From NCBI GenBank assembly GCA_965198325.1, contig CBDAPE010000017.1, positions 558,001-622,000 of the forward strand: a stretch of 64,000 bases of DNA, given 5' to 3'. Each line of letters opens with the position of its first letter. The stretch's first letter is position 1. Of the stretch, positions 54,132 to 63,262 are shown one piece after another. Position numbers and translations under genes: made by a program. This stretch comes from CBDAPE01 sp965198325. Its GTDB lineage: Bacteria; Pseudomonadota; Alphaproteobacteria; UBA828; JAPUJA01. The notes under the pieces were generated by a model, which was not told the DNA's origin, did not search any database, and was given only the letters and a program-made list of their open reading frames with translations.

Positions 54132-55316
54132 ATGCGGCTTGACGATATCGTCGGCGAGCAGGCGCTGGCCGAGCTGGCTGCGCCCACCGCCCAGGCGCGC
54201 GGCCTGCCGGGCGCGGCGTACGGCGAGGATTTCTACGGGCTCGAGACCCGCCACGTTTTTCCCCGCAGCTGGGCGGCGGTGGCGGTGGGCAGCGAGATAC
54301 CGAACGCCGGAGACGCGCTTCCCGTCATGCTGGCCGAGACGCCGCTCCTCCTCGTGCGACAGAAGGACGGAACGGTCCGCGGATTTCACAATGTCTGCCG
54401 ACATCGGGGGATGCGGCTGGTTCCCGAAGCCTGTCAGGGGCAGGCTCGCATCGTCTGTCCGTGGCACGCCTGGACCTACGACCTCGGCGGCCGGCTGATA
54501 AAGACGCCCAACATCGGCGGCCCCGGGGTGGACGAGATGGCGGGCTTCGAGCGCGCGGGGGTCGGGCTGGTGCCGGTGGCCGTGGCCGACTGGAACGACT
54601 TCCTGTTCGTCAACGTCGACGGCAACGCAGGCCCCTTCGAGGAGCACCGCAAGCCGTTCGATGCGCTGTTCGCCAATTACGACCTGGCGAGCCTGGAGCT
54701 GGCCATGCGCTGGGAGCAGGTCTACGAGGGCAACTGGAAGATCTCCCACGAAGGCGGGATCGAGGACTACCACACGCCGTGGGGCCATCCCCAGATCTGG
54801 CGGGAGGCCAACTCGTTCAAGGGCTGGCCAGTCGTTCACCCCACTCATTACGCCGGCGTTTGCTCGGCGGCGACTTTCCGGGAGGGCGACGAGGCTAATC
54901 GGCTTTACGATCGGCCTCTGCCGAGCCTGCTCAAGGACGAGAACGAGGGGCAGGGCTGGATCTACATTATCTCGCTGTTTCCGACCGGACTTGCATGGGT
55001 TGCCGAGAATTACGTCTTTTTCGTATTGTTCACGCCGATGGGCTGGAACAAGACCCGGGCCGCGTTCAATTTATATCTGGTGGGCGAGGCGGCGAGCGAT
55101 CCGGCTTACGCGGACCAGCGCACAGCCTTGTACGAGGAATGGAAGCTGATCGGCCAACAGGACATGCCGTTCGTCAAATACGTCCACGCCAATCTCGAAG
55201 ACCGGGACCGGGCCGGCATCCGGCCCCGCTTCTCGGCCTACTGGGAGGAGGCGGTCCACCACTTCCAGAAGATCGTCGTCGCGACGATCCGGGAGCAGGA
55301 GGGGGCGAATGGCTGA
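54132..55316 (+). CDS. Rieske oxygenase alpha subunit
   Basis: A 394-residue Rieske oxygenase, divergent from the other four in this window. Cluster: CRHRGMRLVPE and CPWHAWTYDLGG; iron site: GGIEDYHTPWGHPQI. I prefer the ATG at 54132 (MRLDDIVGEQALAEL) to one at 54102. The start of the next gene overlaps its end by 8 bases, so oxygenase and cysteine hydrolase are coupled. Confidence 0.92.
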   Translation: MRLDDIVGEQALAELAAPTAQARGLPGAAYGEDFYGLETRHVFPRSWAAVAVGSEIPNAGDALPVMLAETPLLLVRQKDGTVRGFHNVCRHRGMRLVPEACQGQARIVCPWHAWTYDLGGRLIKTPNIGGPGVDEMAGFERAGVGLVPVAVADWNDFLFVNVDGNAGPFEEHRKPFDALFANYDLASLELAMRWEQVYEGNWKISHEGGIEDYHTPWGHPQIWREANSFKGWPVVHPTHYAGVCSAATFREGDEANRLYDRPLPSLLKDENEGQGWIYIISLFPTGLAWVAENYVFFVLFTPMGWNKTRAAFNLYLVGEAASDPAYADQRTALYEEWKLIGQQDMPFVKYVHANLEDRDRAGIRPRFSAYWEEAVHHFQKIVVATIREQEGANG

Positions 55317-56046
55317 AGCGAAGGCAGCGGAAAAACCGGACGGCTACGGCGATTACTGGTTCGGCCACATTCCGCCGGTGGCCGCGAAGCGGGACGGCGG
55401 CACGGCTCTGCTCATCATCGACATGCAGTACCAGTGCGCCTCCGCCGACCAGGGGCTCAACTGCGCGCTCGAGACGATCGACCCGGGCTCGATGGCCTAC
55501 TTCAACGCGCGCAACGAAAGCCTCGTGGTGCCCACCATCGTGGCCCTGCTCGAGCATTTCCGGGGCCACGGGCTGCCGGTCGTCTACGTGACGCTTGGCT
55601 CCTACTACCAGGACCTGCGCGATCTCTCGGCGCGGTTTCGCGGCTGGATTCGGGCGTTGGAGGCGCGCTCGGGAATGGCCGATATCTTCTGGTCGGGCAA
55701 CCCGGCGTTCGAGATCCGCGAGGAGCTGACGCCCCGCCCGGACGAGACGGTCATCCACAAGACGACGACCGGGGCATTCAACAGCAGCAATATCGACCAG
55801 GTCCTCCAACGCATGGGGATCGAGACCCTGGTCATTTCCGGCGTTTCGACCAACGAGTGCGTCGAGACCACCGCGCGCGATGCCGCCGACCGGGGTTATG
55901 GCTGCATCATCGTCGACGAGGGCACCGCAGACTACAACCAGCAGGCCCACGATGCCAGTCTGTCCAGCTTCGCGCTCAATTTCGGGTATGTCGTCAAGGG
56001 CGCGGGCGACGTGATCGCCGCCCTGGACCGCGGGGCGGCGGGGTAG
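55309..56046 (+). CDS. Isochorismatase-fold cysteine hydrolase
   Basis: A 245-residue cysteine hydrolase with the triad Asp (ALLIIDMQYQCASAD), Lys (VIHKTTTGAFNSSN) and Cys (ISGVSTNECVETTAR). It overlaps the Rieske oxygenase gene and probably acts on its product or on a related amide. It is only distantly similar to the cysteine hydrolase at 48746. The long insertion around YYQDLRDLSARFRGW may shape the substrate pocket. Confidence 0.9.
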   Translation: MAEAKAAEKPDGYGDYWFGHIPPVAAKRDGGTALLIIDMQYQCASADQGLNCALETIDPGSMAYFNARNESLVVPTIVALLEHFRGHGLPVVYVTLGSYYQDLRDLSARFRGWIRALEARSGMADIFWSGNPAFEIREELTPRPDETVIHKTTTGAFNSSNIDQVLQRMGIETLVISGVSTNECVETTARDAADRGYGCIIVDEGTADYNQQAHDASLSSFALNFGYVVKGAGDVIAALDRGAAG

Positions 56047-56055
56047 GCGCGCGGG

Positions 56056-56970
56056 TTATGCGGCGTCGGCCGCGGAGCCTTGGCTGATGTAGTCGTCGAG
56101 GAAGGCGGAGCGCCGGCCGTCCTCGGTCCAGAGGATGGGGAAAAAACTCTCGTCCATGGTGTCGTCGCCGAACTTTTGATAACGGCAGAAGATCGAGCCC
56201 ATGCCGTGCGCCCGGCGCTCGGGATGGAAGCGGGCCTCGGACGAGCAGCAATGAGTCGAGAGCGCCTTGCGGTCGGCTCCGGCGTCGCGGTTCGTATCCG
56301 AGCCGTGGAAGGTCCAGCCCGAATGAAACGCACCGCCGCCGGCGGGCACCTCGACGGCGACGACCTCGGGCTCGTCGACGCCCGCTTGTTTCGCGGCCGC
56401 GCGCATGGCGCCCTGATAATCGCCGACGCCGTACCATTCCCTACCCCGGTCGACGAAGTGGCCCCATTTATGAGAGCCCTTCGCGTAGCAGAGGGTGCCG
56501 GCGTCCGCCGAGGTGTCGGTGAGCGCGATCCAGCAGGTGACGAACTCGTGGGGCACGACCCAGGTGTTGTAGGGGCAATCCTGGTGCATCTTGACCTCCT
56601 GGGAGCCCGGCACCTTCCAGACCAGGTCGTGCTGGTGGGTGCGCGCGCCGGGCCAGCCGCCGAGCTGGGCGCACCACAAGCCGATTTCCTTGCACAACGC
56701 CACGCTCGCGATGGTGTGGTCGGACTTCCAAGCGTTGGAGAACTGGCGGTTATGGGACACGCCCTGGGAGCCTTCGCCCCAGGCGGCATCGTCGGGAACG
56801 ATGCCGGTCTCGAATTCGCCGCGAAACAGCGCCTCGAAGCGCGCCGCCGCCTTTGCGGCGAGACTGGGATCGATCAGGCGGTCGACGATGAGAAAGCCGT
56901 CTTCGAGGAATTGTGCGACCTGCTCGTCACTCAGCCGAGACGTATCCGCGTCCATCGCGCATCCTTTCAC
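56056..56970 (-). CDS. Phytanoyl-CoA dioxygenase (PhyH) family protein
   Basis: A 304-residue Fe(II)/2-oxoglutarate oxygenase: the metal HxD in EVKMHQDCPYNTWVV, the distal His in GWTFHGSDTNRDAG and the 2-oxoglutarate Arg in ADRKALSTH. Start MKGCAMDADTSRL; a second Met at residue 6 is possible. PhyH proteins hydroxylate small molecules or lipids. It faces the cysteine-hydrolase gene convergently and is probably co-directional with the SDR gene 30 bp upstream. Confidence 0.9.
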   Translation of the reverse strand: MKGCAMDADTSRLSDEQVAQFLEDGFLIVDRLIDPSLAAKAAARFEALFRGEFETGIVPDDAAWGEGSQGVSHNRQFSNAWKSDHTIASVALCKEIGLWCAQLGGWPGARTHQHDLVWKVPGSQEVKMHQDCPYNTWVVPHEFVTCWIALTDTSADAGTLCYAKGSHKWGHFVDRGREWYGVGDYQGAMRAAAKQAGVDEPEVVAVEVPAGGGAFHSGWTFHGSDTNRDAGADRKALSTHCCSSEARFHPERRAHGMGSIFCRYQKFGDDTMDESFFPILWTEDGRRSAFLDDYISQGSAADAA

Positions 56971-56999
56971 CGAGCCCGAGTCCCATTTTAAACTCGCCC

Positions 57000-57770
57000 C
57001 TAGCCGGCCGTATAGCCCCCGTCGATCATGAAGGCGACGCCGGTAATGAAGCGGGCACGCTCGGAGGCCAGATAGAGGATCGCGTCGGAGACGTCGCGGG
57101 GCTCGGCGATCATGTTAAGCGGATTCTCCGCGGCGGCGGACTTGCTGCCCTCCTCGTCGCTCATGCCGCTCTGCGCGTAGACACTGTGGAGCATGGGCGT
57201 CTCGGTCACGCTGGGACAGACCGCGTTGACGCGGATGCCGTCGGGCGCGTGATCGAGCGCCATCGCCCTGGTCATCTGCACGACCGCGCCTTTGCTCGCG
57301 CAGTAGGAGCCCAGGGCGGGCACGCCCACGATGCCCGCGTCGGAGGCGACCGAGACGATGGCGCCGGACTTGCGTTCGCGCATGTGACGAAGCGCGGCCC
57401 GGCTGAGAAAGAACACCGCGTCGAGGTTGACGCTCATGGTCTCGCGCCAGAGCTCGTCCGTGGTGTCGGGGATCGACACGCAATGGCACACGCCCGCGTT
57501 GTTGACCAACACGTCGAGCTGGCCGAACGCCTCCATCGTGGCGGCGACGACGGAATTGCAGAACGTTCCGTCCGCGATGTCGCCAACCTGCGCCCGGGCC
57601 TTCCCGCCCGCCGTCTCAATGGCCGCGCGCGTCGCTTCGGTGCGCCCGGCGTTGCGTCCGGTCACCATCACGCTGGCGCCCTCGTCCGCGAAGGCCTGCG
57701 CCGTTACCGCGCCGATTCCCGAGGACGCGCCGGTCACCAGCACGACCCGGCCGTCGAAGTCTCCTGCCAT
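57000..57770 (-). CDS. Short-chain dehydrogenase/reductase
   Basis: A 256-residue classical SDR: the cofactor loop VLVTGASSGIGAVTAQ, DVLVNNAGVC, catalytic Ser in IVSVASDAG, the YxxxK in GSYCASKGA, and C-terminal FITGVAFMIDGGYTAG. GRNAGR after the second strand suggests NADP preference. It is the first gene of a two-gene run with the PhyH gene. The start at 57770 gives a standard N-terminus; the longer open frame upstream is not coding. Confidence 0.94.
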   Translation of the reverse strand: MAGDFDGRVVLVTGASSGIGAVTAQAFADEGASVMVTGRNAGRTEATRAAIETAGGKARAQVGDIADGTFCNSVVAATMEAFGQLDVLVNNAGVCHCVSIPDTTDELWRETMSVNLDAVFFLSRAALRHMRERKSGAIVSVASDAGIVGVPALGSYCASKGAVVQMTRAMALDHAPDGIRVNAVCPSVTETPMLHSVYAQSGMSDEEGSKSAAAENPLNMIAEPRDVSDAILYLASERARFITGVAFMIDGGYTAG

Positions 57771-57899
57771 GGTCCGATCCTCCCTCTCGCTATCCGCGCG
57801 CGCAGTCGGCGTGCGTGCTAGGATCAGGCTACACGAGCGGGCGGGCCGTGGCGAGGCGAGACCGCGTTTTCGCGCCGGGAGCGGCAAGGAGGGATCACC

Positions 57900-58820
57900 A
57901 TGGCCTTGGACAACGGCTTTCTGACGGGAACCAACCTGATCTGCCTGGTCTGTCCGGACATCGAAACGTCGGTCCGCCGGTGCGCCGACGAGCTGGGGAT
58001 CGGCCCGTGGGAGTTCTACGATTTCGTGCCGCCCTGACAGAAGGACACGGTGATCGGTGGCGCGCCCGTTCCCTACTCCTTGCGCGCCGCCTTCGCGGAC
58101 CTGGGCACGGTGAGCTGGGCATTTCTCGAACCCCTCGAGGGCCCGACGATCTACGCGGACTTTCTCGAACGCAAGGGCGCTGGCGTGCATCACGCCGCCT
58201 TCGACCACGACGGGCTCGACTACGACGGCTGCATCGCCGAGTTCGCGCGCCGGGGCTTTGAGGTCTCCCAGTCGGGCTTCTGCAGCGGGCGCTACTGCTA
58301 TTTTCCAACCCGACCGGCCGCTCACATCGTCTTCGAACTGGTCGACGACGCGGGTGGTGAGACGCACGGCCCGATCAAGACTTACCCCGACGGAGCGGAA
58401 AACCTTCCGGCGGGCTTCACGCGAACCGCCTCGCTGGGACTCGTCACGGGCGACCTGGACGAGACCTTGCGGGTCTATGCCGATCGGTTCGGCATCGGGC
58501 CGTGGTCTATCGTGGACGCGGACGACGGCGCGTCGGGAACTGTGCGCCAGGCGTCGACCATGCTGGGCGACATCCTGTGGGAGATCGTCGAGCCCGCCCC
58601 GGGCCCGTCGCTTTACCGCGATCATCTGGATCGGCGGGGGGCCGGCGTGCACCATATCGGGGTCGCGGTTGGCACGGGCGATTATGCGGCGCGGCTCGCA
58701 GAGCTCGGCGCCCGGGGGCTCGACACCCTCGCGGCGGATGAGGGAGCGGCCTTTCTGGCGACCGACGACGTGCTGGGCGCGAGGCTGAAGGTCTTCGCGG
58801 ACGAGGGCGCGCGCGCCTAG
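57900..58820 (+). pseudogene. Two-domain VOC/glyoxalase-fold protein with an in-frame TGA
   Basis: A single frame of 307 codons with two vicinal-oxygen-chelate modules (first LICLVCPDIETSVRRCADEL, GVHHAAFDHDGLDYDGCI; second LGLVTGDLDETLRVYADRFG, GVHHIGVAVGTGDYAARLAE). Codon 46 is TGA (58035-58037) within YDFVPP-*-QKDTV, where the family has Trp. A start at 58050 would give a protein lacking the first 50 residues. The ATG at 57900 follows AAGGAGGGA, so the true start is clear. Confidence 0.85.
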
Positions 58821-58952
58821 TCAATTCTGCGTGAACTTTGGACCTAAGCGGGTCGGCTTATGGCAGGATCGGGCGATCGTTGCCATATTAGGAGGACCGG
58901 GCGCCGGGTCGTGGGGAAACCTGTGCGGTTCGGCTTCGGGAAAGACCTTGCC

Positions 58953-59654
58953 ATGACGAGACAACTCGCTCGCCTGATTATCCTCGCCGCCCTCGTGGTC
59001 TGGGCGAGCGCGCCCGCGCTCGCGGGGAGCTCGGACTCGAGGAAGTCGATTCCCTACCAGAAGGAGATCCTGTTTTCGGGCAGCGACTTCAGCTTCGCTG
59101 GCGGGCCCCACGAGCTTCGCACGGCGGTCTACGGCAACCCGTTCGGCGCGGACAGGGCGCAGGTCGAGACGAGCGTGATCGCCGCCATGCAGACCACCAA
59201 CTGGTTTTGGCAGGCGGTCAAGCCGAGCGTGACGTTCACGCCCGAGCTTGGCTCGGACGACTGGCGCTCGCTCCATATCGCGGTCTATCTCGACGCGGAA
59301 CCGTTGGCCGACCCCAAGGCCTGCTGCGCTGCCGCGGGCGGGCTGGACTTCGCGGCCCCGTCGAAAGCCATCGCCATCCGCTTCGTCTTCTGCAGCGGAA
59401 CCCGGCTCTATTCGACCACCGTTGCGACGAGCCCGACCGCAGCGACCCCCGAGGACGATGATTTTCGCAAGCTCGTCGGCCAGATGACCCGGGGCCTCTG
59501 GCCGCTCCGCTACCTGGGCGTTCAGTTGGGCAGCAGCCAGGTGCTTCTGGAATACCGCCAGCGCAACACGGCCAATCCCGAGCTGTTCGGCTACGGCTTC
59601 AACACGGTCCGGCAGTTCCTGGGGCCGGGCAGCCACCCGGGTCAGCGGTTCTGA
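58953..59654 (+). CDS. Exported protein of unknown function, paralogous to the next gene
   Basis: A 233-residue protein with a signal peptide (MTRQLARLIILAALVVWASA, then PALA). The mature domain contains LRTAVYGNPFGADRAQVETS and VIAAMQTTNWFW, a pattern repeated in the next gene. Two adjacent cysteines in PKACCAAAG and one in FVFCSGTRLYST could form disulfides. The ATG at 58953 gives the clean signal peptide. I recognise no named family; it starts one base before the next gene's start triplet region. Confidence 0.75.
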   Translation: MTRQLARLIILAALVVWASAPALAGSSDSRKSIPYQKEILFSGSDFSFAGGPHELRTAVYGNPFGADRAQVETSVIAAMQTTNWFWQAVKPSVTFTPELGSDDWRSLHIAVYLDAEPLADPKACCAAAGGLDFAAPSKAIAIRFVFCSGTRLYSTTVATSPTAATPEDDDFRKLVGQMTRGLWPLRYLGVQLGSSQVLLEYRQRNTANPELFGYGFNTVRQFLGPGSHPGQRF

Positions 59655-59655
59655 C

Positions 59656-60264
59656 ATGAGCGCGGTTGCGACCCGGCTCAAAATCTGCCTGCGCCGCGCC
59701 GCGATTCCGCTTATGGGCAGTCTCGTGCTGGCAGCCTGCAGCTCGGGGGTCTATTCGGTAGTCCAGAAACGGGGCTACGACCCGGCGGAGTTTCGCTACG
59801 CCGCCCAGGACAAGGCCCTGCGGACGGAGATTCACGGCAACCCGTTCGAGACCGAGGACGGCGCCTTCCGCGAGGCGGTGTCGGCCGCGATGCAGCCCGG
59901 CCACTGGGGCTTCGACGTGATCTTCACGCCGCGCACGCGGCTCACGGACCAGCCCGACGAGCGCGCCCGGTCGGAATATTTCGTCGCCGTCACGTTCGAC
60001 ACGAACCTCGACGACGGCCCGGCGCTGTGCGCGGGCGAGACGGATTCGAGCGACGGGGCGAGCACGGCGGAGGGCATCGTCGATGCGCGCATGGCGTTCT
60101 GCCGGGACGGTCAGTTGCTGTCGACGACCCGGGGCGTCGTCCAGGGCGTCGCCGGACCCGCTGACGGCCGGTTCGTCACGATGATCGCCCGGATGACCCG
60201 GGAGCTCTTCCCCCAGCGCGATTATCTCGACGACGACGGCCCCGCTGGAGGGAATCTCTTCTGA
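59656..60264 (+). CDS. Lipoprotein of unknown function, paralogue of the upstream exported protein
   Basis: A 202-residue putative lipoprotein: hydrophobic signal and lipobox LVLAACSSG, so Cys28 would be lipidated. The mature part carries LRTEIHGNPFETEDGAFREA followed by VSAAMQPGHWGFDV, which lines up with LRTAVYGNPF...AAMQ of the gene before. ARMAFCRDGQLLSTTRG also matches AIRFVFCSGTRLYSTTV. The gap between the two genes is 1 bp after the stop, so they are an operon produced by duplication. Confidence 0.78.
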   Translation: MSAVATRLKICLRRAAIPLMGSLVLAACSSGVYSVVQKRGYDPAEFRYAAQDKALRTEIHGNPFETEDGAFREAVSAAMQPGHWGFDVIFTPRTRLTDQPDERARSEYFVAVTFDTNLDDGPALCAGETDSSDGASTAEGIVDARMAFCRDGQLLSTTRGVVQGVAGPADGRFVTMIARMTRELFPQRDYLDDDGPAGGNLF

Positions 60265-60265
60265 G

Positions 60266-61153
60266 CTAGCCCCGGTTCGCGTCCAGGAAACGAAGCAGCA
60301 CCTCGAAATAGGCCTCGGGCTCTTCCCACATTGGCAGGTGCGAGCTGTTCTTGAACACCGCGATCTCCGAATTCGGCAGGGCGTTGTGGATCTTCATGGA
60401 GCACTCCGGCGTGAGCTCGTCGTGCATGCCGCAGAGCACGAGCGCGGGCTGGGTGACGCCAGCGAGGCCTGCAAGCCAGTTCTTGGCCTTGATGCTGCCC
60501 GTGTAACAGAACTCGTTGGGCCCCTGGATCGCATCGTAGGGTCCCATATTCCAGTCGTTGAGCGAGCGATTGACCGCGTCGGGCCAGACGTCGAGGCGGC
60601 AGACATGGCGGTGATTGAGCAGAGTGATCGCCGCTTCGTATTCCGGATGATCGAGGGTTCCTTCCGCCTCGTGGCGCTGCATCATCGCCACGGTCTCGGG
60701 CCCCAGCGCCGCGCGCAGGCGGTGCAGCTCGCTCACCAGGTGCGGAATGTCGCCCGCGCCGTTCGCAAGGATGAAGGTCTTGAAGCTGTCGGGGTAGGCG
60801 AGGGCGTATTCCTGGCCCAGCCAGGTGCCCCAGCTCTGGCCGTAATAATGCACCTTGCCCAGCCCCAGTGCGGTGCGCACGGTTTCGGTCTCCTCGACAT
60901 AGCGCTCGATGGTCCAGAGCGCGGCATCGTCGGGCTTGTCCGAGGCACCGCAGCCCAGCTGATCGAAGGCGACCACCCGGTAGCCCTTGTCGGCGAGCCA
61001 GGAATGGGCGTCGCGGACATAGTCGCAGGGCAGACCAGGGCCGCCGTTGACGCAGAACAGCACCTCGTCGCCGCTGCCGAAGCTGTAGGCGACGATGGTG
61101 TAGCCGTCGACCTCGACGGTGATCGTATCGTCGGGCTTGCGCTCGTCCATCAT
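60266..61153 (-). CDS. Proline iminopeptidase-like alpha/beta hydrolase
   Basis: A 295-residue alpha/beta hydrolase of the S33 proline iminopeptidase type: oxyanion loop VNGGPGLPCDYVRD, FDQLGCGASDKPDD, nucleophile elbow YYGQSWGTWLG, acid in LCGMHDELTPE and His in NSSHLPMWEEP. Such enzymes release N-terminal proline or hydrolyse amides and esters. It converges with the lipoprotein gene with a 1-bp gap. Confidence 0.9.
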   Translation of the reverse strand: MMDERKPDDTITVEVDGYTIVAYSFGSGDEVLFCVNGGPGLPCDYVRDAHSWLADKGYRVVAFDQLGCGASDKPDDAALWTIERYVEETETVRTALGLGKVHYYGQSWGTWLGQEYALAYPDSFKTFILANGAGDIPHLVSELHRLRAALGPETVAMMQRHEAEGTLDHPEYEAAITLLNHRHVCRLDVWPDAVNRSLNDWNMGPYDAIQGPNEFCYTGSIKAKNWLAGLAGVTQPALVLCGMHDELTPECSMKIHNALPNSEIAVFKNSSHLPMWEEPEAYFEVLLRFLDANRG

Positions 61154-61340
61154 GGCGTGGGTCTCCCTGATCCGGTTCGTCCGTTGCAGCGAGCATAGCG
61201 CCGGCCCGCGGAATTCGACAACCGCGCAGGCGCGTGCCCTTGACAGGCCATCGCCGGGTGGCGACGCTGGAGGGTCGGGATGCGCCCTTTGCGGTCCCGT
61301 GCCGGACCGCGAGGCACCTCGACCCGGATAGGAGACAGAG

Positions 61341-61865
61341 ATGAAACGCACCGGATTGGCCGTGGCCGCAGTCCTGGCGCTTGCCGCGTTTCCCGGATTT
61401 GCCGCCGAACAGAGCGTCGAGATGAACCGGGTCGGCGCTGAGGGGGTGGGCGAAGCGATCGGCACGGTCAGGCTGTGGGAGAGCCCGTTCGGGCTCATGC
61501 TGGCGCTGGGGCTTTCGGGTCTCGAGCCCGGCGGGCACGGCTTTCACATCCATCAAAACCCCGATTGCGGGCCGGCCGAGAAGAACGGTGCGCTGGCCGG
61601 CGGGGTGGCGGCCGGCGGACATTTCGACCCAGCGGGAACGGGCGCCCACCACGGGCCGTACGGCGAGGGGCATCTGGGCGACCTGCCGGTGCTTTGGGTG
61701 AGCGCGGATGGCACGGCGAGCCACCCGATCCTGGCGCCGCGCCTCGCACTGGCGGACGTCCGCGATCGGGCGCTGATGATCCACGCGATGGGCGACAACT
61801 ATGCGGACGATCCCAAGGCGCTCGGCGGCGGCGGCGCGCGTGTCGCCTGCGGCATCATCCGTTAG
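61341..61865 (+). CDS. sodC: Cu-Zn superoxide dismutase (periplasmic)
   Basis: A 174-residue SodC: signal peptide (MKRTGLAVAAVLALAAFPGF, then AA), copper/zinc ligands in GFHIHQNPDCG and AGGHFDPAGTGAHHGPYGEG, Asp of the zinc site in LGDLPVL and the last copper His in LMIHAMGDN. The second conserved Cys is in RVACGIIR. The ATG follows GGAGACAGAG. It converts periplasmic superoxide to H2O2. Confidence 0.96.
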   Translation: MKRTGLAVAAVLALAAFPGFAAEQSVEMNRVGAEGVGEAIGTVRLWESPFGLMLALGLSGLEPGGHGFHIHQNPDCGPAEKNGALAGGVAAGGHFDPAGTGAHHGPYGEGHLGDLPVLWVSADGTASHPILAPRLALADVRDRALMIHAMGDNYADDPKALGGGGARVACGIIR

Positions 61866-61875
61866 GCGGCGGTCG

Positions 61876-62280
61876 ATGGCCGAGACCGAGGCGGTGCTGT
61901 TCGCGAACGCGGCCTTCTATCACGCCTTCTCGACCCGGGACACCGAGGCGATGGCGGGACTGTGGGCGGAATCCACGCCGGTCTCCTGCATCCATCCGGG
62001 CTGGGAGGCGTTGTCCGATCGGGGCGAGGTAATGGAAAGCTGGGTCCAGATTCTCTCGGGCTCGGGCGCGCCGGCGATTACCTGTCACGAGCCGCGCCTC
62101 GTACTGGCCGGCGAGTTCGCGCTTGTCGTGTGCTACGAGGCGATCGCCGACAACCTGCTGGTGGCGACCAACATCTTCATCCGCGAGGACGGACAGTGGC
62201 GGCTGATGCATCATCAGGCCGGGCCCACCGCCTACCAGCTGTCCGAGTCCGAGGACGACGCGCCCGACGTAATGCATTAA
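61876..62280 (+). CDS. SnoaL/NTF2-like fold protein (DUF4440 type)
   Basis: A 134-residue NTF2-like protein: ANAAFYHAFSTRDTEAMAGL, WAESTPVSCIHPGWEALSD, a central VLAGEFALVVCYEAI and the terminal RLMHHQAGPTAY. Family members are small enzymes or ligand binders in stress and secondary metabolism. It starts 10 bp after sodC and is probably co-transcribed. Confidence 0.88.
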   Translation: MAETEAVLFANAAFYHAFSTRDTEAMAGLWAESTPVSCIHPGWEALSDRGEVMESWVQILSGSGAPAITCHEPRLVLAGEFALVVCYEAIADNLLVATNIFIREDGQWRLMHHQAGPTAYQLSESEDDAPDVMH

Positions 62281-62413
62281 ATCACTCACGGCAGCGGCCC
62301 CCGAAAGGGTCCGCGCCCGCGCAGGGGCGACCTGAAGCGCATCGAGCCGAACGCGATGCGTGTTTGCGCCGTGCTGCGCACGGCGGCAGGTCCGACGATC
62401 CACGGGGTCAGGA

Positions 62414-63133
62414 TCAGGCGTGGTCCAGGCGGTCGCGCATGAGTGCGAGCCAAGCGTTTGAAAGCGCCAGGCAGAAGGCTCTGGCGGCCGAGTCGTAAGC
62501 GGCAAGCTGATCCTCGAAGATGCCGGCGAGGCCGGGACGATAGCGCTCGGTCACCGCGGGATCGATCGCGATCCATCGGCGGGAGAATTCGGGCTCGACC
62601 TCGAAATGGGGTTGGATGCCGTAGGTCGTCCGACCCAGCCGGAAACCCTGGTTGGTGTTGATGTCGTCGGTCATCAGATGGACCGCGCCGCCGGGCAGGT
62701 CGAAAGTGTCCTGGCGGAACTGCATAAGGAAGATTTCCTCGGGCGCGTTGGCCAGCAGAGGATCGTGGCGCGCTTCGGGCGTGAAATGGATCGGATAGTA
62801 GCCAACCTCGGGCCGGCGATGGTGGTAGACCTGCTTGCCGTTGGCGCGGGCGATGAGCTGGGCGCCGAGACAGACCCCGAGAATCGGCTTCTCATGGCCG
62901 TGGAATTGGTGGATCAGCTCGACCGTCTGCAGGAGGTGCGGATATTCCGCGTCGTCGCAGGCCCCCATCGGACCACCCAGCATCAACAGCCCGTCATGGT
63001 CCGAGTCGCTCGCCGGCAGGACGTCGCCGTCCGGCGGCGTGCGGGCGTCGAGCACGGCGCCCGCGGCGTCGGCCGCGAGCGCGATGTAGCCGGCATGGGA
63101 TTGCGCATGACTCTGGACCACGAGAATCTTCAC
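62414..63133 (-). CDS. Class I glutamine amidotransferase-like protein
   Basis: A 239-residue GATase-1 protein with the nucleophile elbow PILGVCLGAQLIARAN, and His/Glu in GIQPHFEVEPE. LMLGGPMGACDDAEYPHL is the usual oxyanion segment. It resembles the GMP synthase-like stand-alone amidotransferases, including gamma-glutamyl hydrolases of polyamine metabolism. I chose the GTG at 63133 (VKILVVQSHAQ); a Met at 63196 would add 21 unlikely residues. Confidence 0.88.
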   Translation of the reverse strand: MKILVVQSHAQSHAGYIALAADAAGAVLDARTPPDGDVLPASDSDHDGLLMLGGPMGACDDAEYPHLLQTVELIHQFHGHEKPILGVCLGAQLIARANGKQVYHHRRPEVGYYPIHFTPEARHDPLLANAPEEIFLMQFRQDTFDLPGGAVHLMTDDINTNQGFRLGRTTYGIQPHFEVEPEFSRRWIAIDPAVTERYRPGLAGIFEDQLAAYDSAARAFCLALSNAWLALMRDRLDHA

Positions 63134-63262
63134 GGGTTGACGCTCCGCGGTAGAGGATCTGAGCGCCGGCCCTGGCCGCCCGTCGTCGACATGCACATGC
63201 TATAGGGCGCGGAAAAAGTCTAGAGCCGATTGGAGTGGAACGGTCCCGGTTATGGGCATTTC

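Noticed and set aside
50318..58037. Genome-wide reading of TGA as tryptophan
   Set aside because: Many intact genes here end at TGA (dnaE2, the Xre antitoxin, the PotB-like permease) and use TGG for Trp, so only local lesions or readthrough are possible.
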